A DNA stretch of 64,000 nucleotides from Marsupella aquatica (taxonomy: Eukaryota > Marchantiophyta), in assembly GCA_973895155.1 (NCBI GenBank), contig OZ316895.1, positions 1,488,001 through 1,552,000 of the forward strand, in the 5' to 3' direction. Numbering within the stretch: position 1 is the first letter of the stretch; every line of letters begins with the position of its first letter. Positions 12,551-22,400 of the stretch are shown here, piece after piece. The notes under the pieces are model-generated. The model ran no database searches, was not told the DNA's origin, and worked only from the letters and a program-made list of their open reading frames with translations. Position numbers and translations under genes: made by a program.

Positions 12551-13975
12551 TGAGGCTTTTATAGTGGCAGGTGTGATTTAAACCAAAACTCTCCTTGCTG
12601 AATCCGGTAATCCTCAGCTTCGCCATAATTTGATGATTTTCCTGAAATTGTGGAGAAGACTGACAGTCTTAGAGGAGGACGTGAAAAAAGAGGTCAGGCT
12701 TGGACCTTATGGTGGTGTAAAGAAAACACCCAAAATTGGGTAAAGGGTTGAGGAGAGGTTGGTTATGGGTTTCCAGAAAGGCTTTTCTTCTTTGCAAGGG
12801 CTGCTTTCTTGTACAATGCTGGCTATGGCAACCCCGTTGGGCTATGACCGTTTAGACAAGTGTTCTGACTGAAGTTACATAGACAATCTGTTTTATAGTC
12901 TGTCTAAATACTTCCTTCACCAAACGGGTGAAAAGCATGGTGGGAACAACATTGAGAAGTACCAGATCATGCTGCAGATGCTGCTCATTACCCTGGGAAT
13001 CGTTTCTACCGGCTAGTTTTGGAGGACCTGGGATTCTTTGACCGTTTCCTTTGAGCTTGTGCAGTTTTCTGTGTAGAGGAGAGACCTTATTCCCCAATTT
13101 TGGTCTTCACTAGCTTCTTTTGACAATGGGTCCCTTGCCCTACAGAGGGCTCAGGCATTCACCATATTTTATAAGGTCGGGGTGGTTGGTTGGAGACCTC
13201 TAGCCAAATTCTTCTTGGGGACACTCTTATGTACATTACTTTGGAGAACTAGGCTTTTAATTGCTGTGCAGTACGATTTTAGTTCTTTTTGCCATTTGTG
13301 GATACTAGTTCGCTCTTGGGCTCTTCCGTTTCCCAGGGTTTTCCACTTATATTCTCCCATTTATTGTGTCTCATTTCTTTGGGGTCCTGCCTTCCTGATT
13401 GGCGGTTCGTGCTCGTTGTGAGTGTTATAATAATAAAGCGCTTATAACAAGAATTTACCACTTCCTGTCACTTCTCCTCAGCAATGCACACCCGTATCCT
13501 TCATCTGCACCTGTCAGTTGATTTCTCTGCTCAATCTTCAACGAGTACAAAACTTCCATGTATTTACACCTGGCCAGCCTACTGGCTCTGGTCGTCTCCG
13601 CACACTCGTCCTACTGCCACTACTGATGATACCCACACTTAATTAATTCTGCTTGAGACCTTGCACCTGTACTTTAGAATAGCACAGCACGAGTAGCAGA
13701 GCATTCACTTGTGCAGGGAGCCACGACGAGGGGACGGTAGAACAGCAATTTGCTTGTCTGCCACGGCTCCGTGAGTATATCAGTGCACACACATTGTCTG
13801 CATCAGTGGAACACAGAAACACAGAAATCTTCTTCATTCTGTGCACTAGCTCACTCTATTCATGCTGCATCAGTACTGAAGTCGGTTTGCATCTTCGATC
13901 TAGCCTGAGGCTGTTTTGATAGTCCTGTTCTCATCTGCATTCTATACTGTCAAGGTCTGTCTTCCACAATCAATC
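12551..13975. other. spacer before the GFA-like gene
   Basis: No gene recognised. The open frame at 13182-13421 ends near ttataataataaag and looks like retroelement 3' flank, but no reverse transcriptase motif is seen. The final few hundred bases presumably hold the promoter of the gene starting at 13976. Confidence 0.4.
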
Positions 13976-14596
13976 ATGTCTTCAACCACAACCAACTCGT
14001 ACACTCCCCCTTCCCCACCAATCCGCCGTCCCTATCACGGGTCTTGCCACTGCGGCCGCATCCGCTATGTCGTGCTCATTTCCCTTCCGCCTGTTGCCGT
14101 CGGCCTCGATGTCCGAGGAAAGAACACCGTCCGATTCTACAAATGCAATTGCACACCCTGCCAGAAGATGGGCTTCTTCCACCTCCGTGCACCGGACCCT
14201 CCTCATGACTTTTATCTCCTCTCCCCACCAGACTTAACCACCCTGTCCGACTATCAATGCAACCGGATGAAATGTCACTGGTACTTCTGCTCCAATTGCG
14301 GTGTTCGCTGCTTTTCGTTGATTGGGGAAGGCGAGGTTGTTGAGGTTGATTTGGAAGCTGCGTTGGGGAAGGAAAGTGAAGGGAAGATGACCAAGGTGTG
14401 GAGATGCAAGGAAGAGGGATGGTTCCAGCCGGGCATCTTTAACTATTTTAGCATCAACGCGCACACGATTGAGTCGGGGCAGGAGGGATTTGATTTAAGA
14501 GAGCTCGCGGACAAGAAGTGGGTTGCCTATTTGGACTACAAAGACGAGAAAGCAGAGGATCGCTTCGACTATCCGCACGAGGGTGGGACTTGGTGA
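13976..14596 (+). CDS. GFA/CENP-V-type zinc-binding protein, intronless, fungal-like
   Basis: The 206-aa product is a single GFA (glutathione-dependent formaldehyde-activating enzyme/CENP-V) fold. The metal ligands are in place: C24 and C26 (GSCHCG), C57, C59 and C62 (CNCTPC), and C105 and C108 (CSNCG). Members bind one or two zinc ions; some act on S-hydroxymethyl-glutathione, most have no proven reaction. The C-terminal half (GEGEVVEVDL, GQEGFDLREL, KKWVAYLDY, PHEGG) resembles, from memory, ascomycete members far more than plant or animal CENP-V. The gene has no intron, looks richer in G+C than its surroundings, and lies between repeat-rich plant DNA and a multi-exon plant gene. ATG 13976 is chosen because the frame upstream has no other ATG and the domain begins 20 residues later. 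Horizontal transfer from a fungus is an inference. Confidence 0.85.
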   Translation: MSSTTTNSYTPPSPPIRRPYHGSCHCGRIRYVVLISLPPVAVGLDVRGKNTVRFYKCNCTPCQKMGFFHLRAPDPPHDFYLLSPPDLTTLSDYQCNRMKCHWYFCSNCGVRCFSLIGEGEVVEVDLEAALGKESEGKMTKVWRCKEEGWFQPGIFNYFSINAHTIESGQEGFDLRELADKKWVAYLDYKDEKAEDRFDYPHEGGTW

Positions 14597-14759
14597 TGGA
14601 AGTTTTCTGCTGTCTCGAAGGACCTGCCGACGACTCCGGGCAACCGAGAAGATAGGGGACCATCATGAAGTAGCTCGTTCTACTCCACGGTAGTATTTCA
14701 ACCTTAGTTCTAAACCCAGTTGCCTCAAAACTGTATTGGCAAAATTTCTTTTGCTAGGG

Positions 14760-14772
14760 AATAAAGAATAAA
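14760..14772 (+). promoter_or_regulatory. double AATAAA poly(A) signal of the GFA-like gene
   Basis: AATAAA occurs at 14760-14765 and again at 14767-14772, about 165 bases after the stop codon. This is a plausible plant-type near-upstream polyadenylation element and suggests the gene is set up for nuclear expression. Confidence 0.5.
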
Positions 14773-15530
14773 ATTGCTTCTCGTCGTTATGGTGCCCGAA
14801 ACATGGCATTGTCCCTTGATTGCTTGAAAAAGTGTTTTTGGTACACGATGTAATCCGTTAATTTCACAGGGGTTGGTCCATTATCGATATGGAAATCAAT
14901 GCGCTCACATTGCATATATCTGGTTTCTTCATTGATTGTGTGCATCATCAGGTGCCGTGTCATATGACAATGTTCTCCACGTCTCCTCCCATTACTTCAC
15001 CAATTCCCAAAGTTCCACCAGCACGAAGCTTAGCTATGTTCCGTTTAGGCCCCTGTTTCCCATCTCATCACTCGACTGGCGATCAATCTCTGGTTACTAT
15101 GAAGGAGCTTGTGGAGTTTTTGGAGCCCAATCACCTGTGTAATCCGTGCTTGTTGACACCCAGTCTTTGGACATTTTCTCTTTGTACTCGTGGTTGAAGT
15201 TTTGTTAAATTCCTGTCACATTGGGTGTCGTGACTAAGAGTCATCCTCAGGCTGGGTATTCTGGCGCACAAGCTCGCCAGCGCAAGGGCGATTCTAAGTG
15301 ACACCCTCTTGACAGGGGTTTATCGAACTCAAAAACTTGGTTTCATATTTCCTGGTACAATTGATAGATGCAGTGCAGCTGCAATAACAGAATAGCGCAA
15401 ATCTCGGTGCCCAAAAAGGAGGCCCAAGAGTCCAGGACACTGATGCCTTGCTTGGATACGTAGTAGTCCTCAGCAAACCACCCAAAGGATTCTATCAGAG
15501 CCGACTCTGTACTGAGGTGTTTCATTACAT
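14773..15530. other. spacer, no gene recognised
   Basis: Overlapping short open frames on both strands (14889-15197 plus, 15294-15525 minus) show no recognisable domain. Confidence 0.4.
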
Positions 15531-15761
15531 GTGATGAGGACCAAATTGTTTCTTACGAGTTACGACCAAGGCATCTTGAGACTGAAGTCCCCACTCTTTT
15601 CGTTGCAAAGCTTCACAGTCGAGTGGACTCCTTTTGCACTCCCAGTTTCTTACCATAGCTACACTTTGATTCAATAGACGTCGTTTGGCCTGCTCAGACT
15701 GCTGAGCAAGGTTTCCCTCCCAGCTGGCAATCCTATCTGAAGCTAAACTATATAATCGCTA
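15531..15761 (-). pseudogene. open 76-codon C-terminal-like stretch, origin unknown
   Basis: On the minus strand a frame without an early ATG runs from about 15761 to a TAA near 15531. It reads as a charged helical protein end (RIASWEGNLAQQSEQAKRRL near its start, RKKQFGPHHM at its end). A possible 3' splice site (tagcttcag) sits at its beginning. It could be a last exon or a fossil of a mobile-element protein. The upstream sequence is repetitive and no further exon was found. Confidence 0.25.
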
Positions 15762-15889
15762 TCGAAACAAAGTCTTCAGGTTATAAACGAGATCAAAAGT
15801 ATTCTGGGGACACTATCATAAAGACTGTCTTAAGACCTGTAACAGATATTGAAAGGAAAACAAGTCACGCTTAAACCAGCACTAGCCAT

Positions 15890-16165
15890 GACAAAATCTG
15901 ATTTCACCATACATAGTATAATTTTTTGAATTTGTGGATCCATATGGAAGGAATTTGTGGTGCAATATGTACCATAAATAGTATCCTTTCCTGAATTTGA
16001 CAAAACCTGATTTTACCTTAAATAATATACTTCCTTGAATTTGTGGAGCCATATGGAAGGAATTTGTGGTGCAATATGTACCATAAATAATATCCATTCC
16101 TGAATTTGTGGAGCGATATGGAACTAATTTGTGGAGCAATATATAAGGGGAGAGGAAAAGAATGA
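15890..16165. repeat. diverged ~109-bp tandem repeats
   Basis: The word gaatttgtggtgcaatatg with flanks recurs at 15951 and 16060, and a shorter third copy (aatttgtggagcaatatata) follows near 16125. The copies share tgaatttgtgga and catatggaa. Confidence 0.8.
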
Positions 16166-16366
16166 GAAAGAAAGTGAAAAAAGAGGAAGTCTTGGACACT
16201 TCCCTCTCTTATATGGCTAGTGGTGGATTAAGAGATATAAGGGTGAATTTTTTTGGGAAACTTGAGAAAGAAAGTGAAAAAAAGAGGAAGTCTTGGACAC
16301 TTCCCTCTCTTATATGGCTAGTGGTGGATTAAGAGATATAAGGGTGAATTTTTTTGGGAAACTTGA
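16164..16366. repeat. 101-bp tandem duplication
   Basis: Two almost identical 101-bp units contain gaggaagtcttggacacttc and ggtggattaagagatataag (anchors at 16191 and 16292). The segment ttccctctcttatat forms an inverted match with atataaggggagaggaa at 16141, so the first unit also sits in a possible foldback. Confidence 0.9.
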
Positions 16367-18390
16367 GATTGTGTCAGTCCACTATCTGCCCCCCATCGCA
16401 AATTGGGTCGTCAAGACAGGCCCGACAATTGCCCATGGATGCCTGATGGCTCTCCAAAGCCCACCACCCTGTCATGCCAACACCCGATGACTCCCATGAA
16501 CCGGTTATTTTCCCAAGACAAACATTGATAGTTTACATTTCAACTCTCTAATTAAGAAGCTGTGATTTCTTTTGGATGTCAGTGGGAGTGTGGTTGTAGG
16601 GCCTACAAGGCCTCAACGCCCCAGTTTGTGATGGGGGACAGTGAGAGGCCCGATAAAAGGCCCTTCTGACCAGGGTAACATGAAGTCAATAGTGCCTTGT
16701 CATGTGTCGTCAGACCAATGAGGGCCAACCTTGGGTTACCTCTTGAGGTTAGCAAAACCACATAAACTACATGCACTTGACAATCAATTTCGTTTTGGAC
16801 AGTACTTAGTAAATCCGGTCAGTTTGGGAGACAGGTTAGTAAAAAGCTGTTCTTATACATGATGCTAATTAGAAAGAACATTCATGATATATGCACACAC
16901 CATCATGTGTTTTATATACATAGAACTTGTGTATGGAAGACATGCATACTCTAAATTTACTAGTGCATGTTGGACTACCGTGCATCCATCATTTTTTATT
17001 TCTGGTTGCAAAATGTGTTATCGTGGCTCATTTAGAAACAGCTGACTGGAATTCGCTTTGCCAAACCAGGAATGAAGTTGGTGGTGAAGGGTAATTTGGT
17101 TGTGAGAATTTCTGGCACATATGCTGCCCATTTATTGAAAAGTCTACCTGCAGGCAATAGTAAGTGTGTACTAAGGGGCACTTTACAAATCAAAACAGGT
17201 GCTCACTTGTGGTACCATTTTCCCATAGCATGCAATCCACAAGAGTGACACCCAAACCAAAGCACCAGAAAGAAATCCTGGAACAGGGTCACCATAGATA
17301 TGCGCTAAGATGGGGCTCATCATAACTGTAAATTGAGGGTAGGGAAGGCTTGCGCCAGTAGTATCTTGACTGATATATCTTTTGACTATGGATCATAGGC
17401 TAGCCTATAGGTAATGCACAAGGAGATTCTTCAGAACCCAATGGTGCCCCCCAAGACCTCTGCAAATAGTTAGTAGTCTTTCAGGGTACCTACTGGCTTG
17501 TCCTGTAGATAAATCAAAAAGGTTCAATCTTGTTGCAGACCCAAGGAATGGGCCGCCGGTAGAACCTATTCGCTGGCCAGTCTTGCGGAGTGTGTAACTC
17601 CCCCTAAAGTACTTCAATGTTGTGTTTAGCTGGCTCCCTGTTGAGGCCTCTCTTCTATCTTGGTGCTGGCTCCACTGGCCTCTGGCACTTCCACGTTGGG
17701 CACCCCTGGTGTTATCCCCCCTTTTTGTGGGCCACCCTGTTGTATGTTGTCTTTCTGAATGGTTTTTTGGGGGGGGTGGGGGTGGAGGGCCAGGGGGGGC
17801 TTGGAGGCAAAAGCAGAGCCATCCAACATAGGATATAGATTCTACTTTGGACCACGCCTCACTGTAAGGTAGTCCACAAGAGGGGAAAATATCCAGGGAT
17901 CTGAACCAGGAAAGAGAAAGGGTTAGACAAGGGTGAAGTGGCAAGCAAGAGGCCAAGGAGGAACCAGGACACCTACACCCACATTTACCCTCCACAAAGG
18001 GGTGTGGAAGGGGGATTGAACTTTTTGAATGGGTTTAAATTGGATGTTTCAAGGGCAAAAGAGAGAAAAGTGGACATAATTGGCACACAATCCCAAACAA
18101 TTTATGCACATAAATAGACATAATTCCTGTCAGGAAGAAAGATTATTGGTGTGTAACCCCTTGGGCCCTCAGCAAAACTAATATAGGGAGTACTTGTGGA
18201 CAATGCAAAGGTATTTTTAATGCAATGCAAACTAATTTTTATAATAGTTTTTGGAGTAGTCAACATCCCTGTATATACATTCGGCACAATATTAGCAAGC
18301 GTGAGAGCCCAGGGATGTATCCTTTTCTACTAAATTCTACCATTTCCATAACCCTGTGTCCAAAAAGTATTACCCTGTAATTTTGTTTCC
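16367..18390. other. spacer, low-complexity G-rich stretch inside
   Basis: No gene recognised. A G-rich segment at 17766-17812 produces a run of prolines in a 196-codon minus-strand frame (17405-17995), which is overlapped by open frames on the other strand and has no domain. It is treated as a composition artefact. Confidence 0.4.
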
Positions 18391-18800
18391 AAACAAATAT
18401 TACCTATTATAATGACTGTTTGGGTTTGGGTTATAATTTGAAACCTGTTTCCACAAAGTTAAACAAATATTATCTATTATAATGACTGTTTGGGCTTGGG
18501 TTATAATTTGAAACCTGTTTCCACAAAGTTTAGAAAAACTTCCAGGCAGCAGGGTTCTAGTCTGAAACCTAGTCTGAAACCTAATCTGAAACCTGGTTCC
18601 ACAAAGCTTAGAAAAACATCCAGGCTGCCGCCAATCAGCATTTAACAAAGCTTAGAAAAACTTGAAGCTTAGAAAAGCTTCCAGGCGGCAGGGTTCTAGT
18701 CTCAAACCTAGTCTGAAACCTAATCTGGCACCTGGTTCCACAAAGCTTAAAAAACCTTCCAGGCTGCCGCCAATCAGCATTTCCTCACTTCCTTGTCTGT
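18391..18800. repeat. composite tandem repeat: 2 x 70 bp, then 2 x ~139 bp
   Basis: A 70-bp unit (aaacaaatattacctattat at 18391, again at 18461) ends in acctgtttccacaaagtt. It leads into a longer unit with gcagggttctagtct (18549 and 18688), a 12-bp sub-repeat around agtctgaaacct, acctggttccacaaagctta and ccaggctgccgccaatcagc. The two unit types share the ttccacaaag word, so one probably grew out of the other. Confidence 0.85.
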
Positions 18801-19421
18801 CACGGGAGCATTTCCTCACTTTCTGGTCTCTCATAGGGTCAGAGGGTCAGAGGCTAGTAACCCGGACCAAACCGTCATTACCCGTATACGTAAACAAAAG
18901 AAACAGAAATCAACGTGAACTCTGCCTTCCTGGAGACTACGGTAAGTGATATCAGAATGCTCTCTGACGGACATGAACAACGTCGATACTTTAGAGAGTA
19001 CTAATCCTTCCCAGAACGAGATAGAACAGTGAAGATGCTGCACCGAGATGTACAAGTAGAGTCGGGAAATGGGACATCAGCTCTACTTTCTTGGAGTAAA
19101 TGACGTGCAAAAACGATTCTTCAAGAAAACTCGTGCAGCACAGTTGCTCAGTCCGTTTGACATGGACTGTTGCAGCCAAATCGGCTGACAGCCCCACGCG
19201 CTATGCATGCCCAACAAGCTTTTCGCCCCAGGTATGACGCGATCTAATCGTACCCATTGGAAAAACGCCCCATCTTGTAGCCTTGGATCCCACTGTGAAC
19301 GGCAAAGATCACACGATTCCACGAATCTATCCTTCCCTGTTCAGATGGGGTAACGTCACATTGTCTGGAACGAGAGTGGCAGTAGCACGTCTCCTGTTGC
19401 GTCTGCGGGACGGTCTCTGTG
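18801..19421. other. upstream region of the glucosidase I gene
   Basis: No separate gene recognised. Open frames on both strands here have no domain. The region should contain the promoter and 5' UTR of the glucosidase I gene. Confidence 0.4.
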
Positions 19422-22400
19422 ATGATTCTGGTGAATGGGATTGGCTCCAGTCGCCGTGGCAGAGGAAGTAGTAGTTCATCCATGTCACCATCCGTGGAAG
19501 AAACTGGTCCTTATCGTGAGATGGTACTTTACGATACACCTCCTTATCTCCTAGCTGGCTGGGGAATTTGGGATGGAGTCTCTCAATTAACATGTAGCTG
19601 TCGGGCGTTTCAAATGTCGGTAGATTTGGACCAGCATGGCTCCTCTGTGCTCTTCTCCTGATGTTATAATGCAGCAAGTGCTCTCGCTCAGTTGCTACCA
19701 CCACCTTCTCCCACAAAACCTGCTGCTCCAGAGAAGAAGAATTGGAACCGTGGGGTGCGAGATCTGAGAGCTGGCATGGGGGAAGATCTGATGATGTGGA
19801 ATTCTCCTCTGATCACGAGGGAACAGAGGAGGCAGGAGCTTGGGGTGCAACCTGAAAGCCAGGAGAGGGAAGGCCTGAAACTCCAGTTGTATGGAGCCGT
19901 GTTGGGTTTGCTCTTTGTTGTGGTGGTGATCACTAGTGGAGCTGTAGCTATGAGTGGTTCCGTGAGAGGAGTGGCACGAGTGGCGACCTCCGGAGCTGCA
20001 GAAGCGACAGGGGATGAGGGGAGACCAATTATGGCAGAGGGTGTAGGATTGGCATTATGGAGCGACTTTCCTGACGAGACAGCTCAAGCGGTGTCAACGA
20101 ACGATGAGTGTACCCATCCGTCGGCAATTACTCCTCTCCCCGTCCCCAAAGTCAGCGAATTGAAACAGGTGAGTGATCTGTGGGCACCTTGTTTTATTAC
20201 GTTCTGCTTTCTCTATCGCTCAGAAAAACACTCAATAATTGGCAGATAGACATTCCTTACTGAGTAGTCTAAATTGTCACATCATTCATTGAGAAGGGAT
20301 CTGAAGCAAATAATTCAGCGACATTTCGGACAATTTCAATCAAAAATCTTGGTGAAACAAATTGCTGATTGGTTTTTAAGGTCAAGCCTCGTTTTTGGAT
20401 GTTTTGGCGCCACAACCCTCGGTTGAGTTTGGGTACTTTGTGGGTCTTGACCTCCTATTTCCGATTATCAATTCTGTGGAACCTTTCCGTTCTCCAGCCG
20501 CATGTGTTCACGAATTGATCTCAAAACCCACTGGCTGCTCGAGCAAGAATTGTGCATTGAAGTATCAAATTCAAATTTGAGAGGCAAAGATCCTTCTCAG
20601 ACTATCAACCACTGACACATGAACTGGGATAGTGGTCCTTTCGGACTTGTGTGGGGAAAAGTAATCATAACGTTCAAGCAAACCACATTCGATCATGGCT
20701 CTGGCTGTCAATCCTCATCATCGTTTTAAACTCTGGGTCTGATTTGTTTCCTTAAACTGTAAGAATAGCTAAGATCGTTTCCTTTAGAACAATGCTAAAC
20801 TTGCAGCACTGAAGAAAAGCATGACATAACACTATCTGTTGCTTGCGACCAATCACTGTAATTGACAAGACGATGTTGCTTCGGGTTATGTGGCCTTTCA
20901 GTTCCAAGGAGAACATCGCGAACGCTTGTATTGGGGAACTTATCGGTCATGGGCGTACTTGGGGATTCGCGCTAGGTAAGACTTGGAAGCAGTTAGAGCC
21001 AATTGTTTTCCCGAAATTTGAACAAAAGCATCTCTTTAGTCATTCCTGATAGAATTTTTCCTAGTTTTACAGCTGAAGTATATCTGAAATGTACCGAAAT
21101 TTCTGTATATATTCTATCCTGCTGCAAAATTTGGATATGCTGTATCTCCTGTACTCCCAGGCAAAATGTCACTTGGTTTGATTGTGAGCAGGGCCAAAGA
21201 ATCATTACTGGCAGGGCTTATGTGGGCTGGTGTCGACTACAATGGACAATATCTAGGACTCCGTCACTATTGTGAGGATAGTGATAATCTATCGAGATGG
21301 AATTGGTTGAGACATGATGGGTCAACATATGGACGGCAGGTGCACAACAGATCCCTCTAAAGCGCCAGTAATTCGATACCGAATGCCGTCTCTGATCTGG
21401 ATCTGGATGGAACAGCGTCAGTCATTCGATACCGAATGCCATCTCTGATCTGGATCTGGATGGAACATCCTTGCAGGTGCTAGTCGATCACGGCCTAGTG
21501 GTTACAACGTACTTTTTGAAGACCTCCGAACAAGGTTCTGGCTATGGTGGGGACTGGGTAGTTCGGGTGAAAGTCGAAGAAGAGAAGAAAACATTCAAGA
21601 AGATTGAGTATGTCCTAGTGACATTCTTTCATCCACGGGTGTCATAAATCCATTGATTGGAGGGTTTTGCAGTGTTTGATAGATAGTTGATTGATGCACT
21701 TCCGAATCTCTAGGTGGTGAACGGTGACTTGTCTGTCAGCACCCAGCATCCGAGGTTTGGAACTCTGAATTCCTATCTTATCCCCAGGAAGGAGGGCAGG
21801 ACACAATCGGTATTCTTTTATATTGCTGACGAGGCTGGGGGACGAATAAGCCTTTTGCCCGACACGAATAACGCTGTTGAAGACAAGCCGTTTGCTGGCG
21901 GTCATGCAGATGAGATTGGGTCTTGGGAGCTGCACGCCAAATACACGGTATTTCCTGTGTCTTGTCTTGGGGACACAGGACAGCCCAGAAACTTTGCTTA
22001 AAATGTGCATGTGTAGGGAGTTAAGGAAAATCACAGAGCACACAAGGAACGAGAGAAAATAAAATTATGGGGTCGAAAATGTGTGGCTGGACATGTGCAT
22101 AATGATTGCAGCTGGTATTTTATCCAAGTAGGAATCGAATTGGAATTCTGCTTTGAACCTGATGGGTTCGTATGTTTTTGATTTTCAGGTGAAAAGTCGT
22201 GTGTTTAGACGATTTGGATGCTTGAATGTGGAGTGAAAAGTGGTAACCTTGGTTTTTTCTGGTTGTAGGAAGGAGTTGCTGTGAACTATTCTGGTCTGCG
22301 CCAGCTTTATATGCCCAATCTAACGCAAAGCGTGCAAGATATTTTAGACGAACAGGTTGGAATTCCATCTGAAAAGTGCGGCCTTCGGTTGAAAAGTTCT

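Noticed and set aside
13976-14596. Contaminating fungal DNA
   Set aside because: The gene is embedded in the same continuous sequence as plant genes and plant repeats with no sign of a join. Read-level evidence would still be needed to exclude misassembly fully.
17405-17995. 196-codon minus-strand frame with a proline run
   Set aside because: The proline run is the reverse of a G-rich tract, plus-strand frames overlap it, and no domain or splice context supports a gene.
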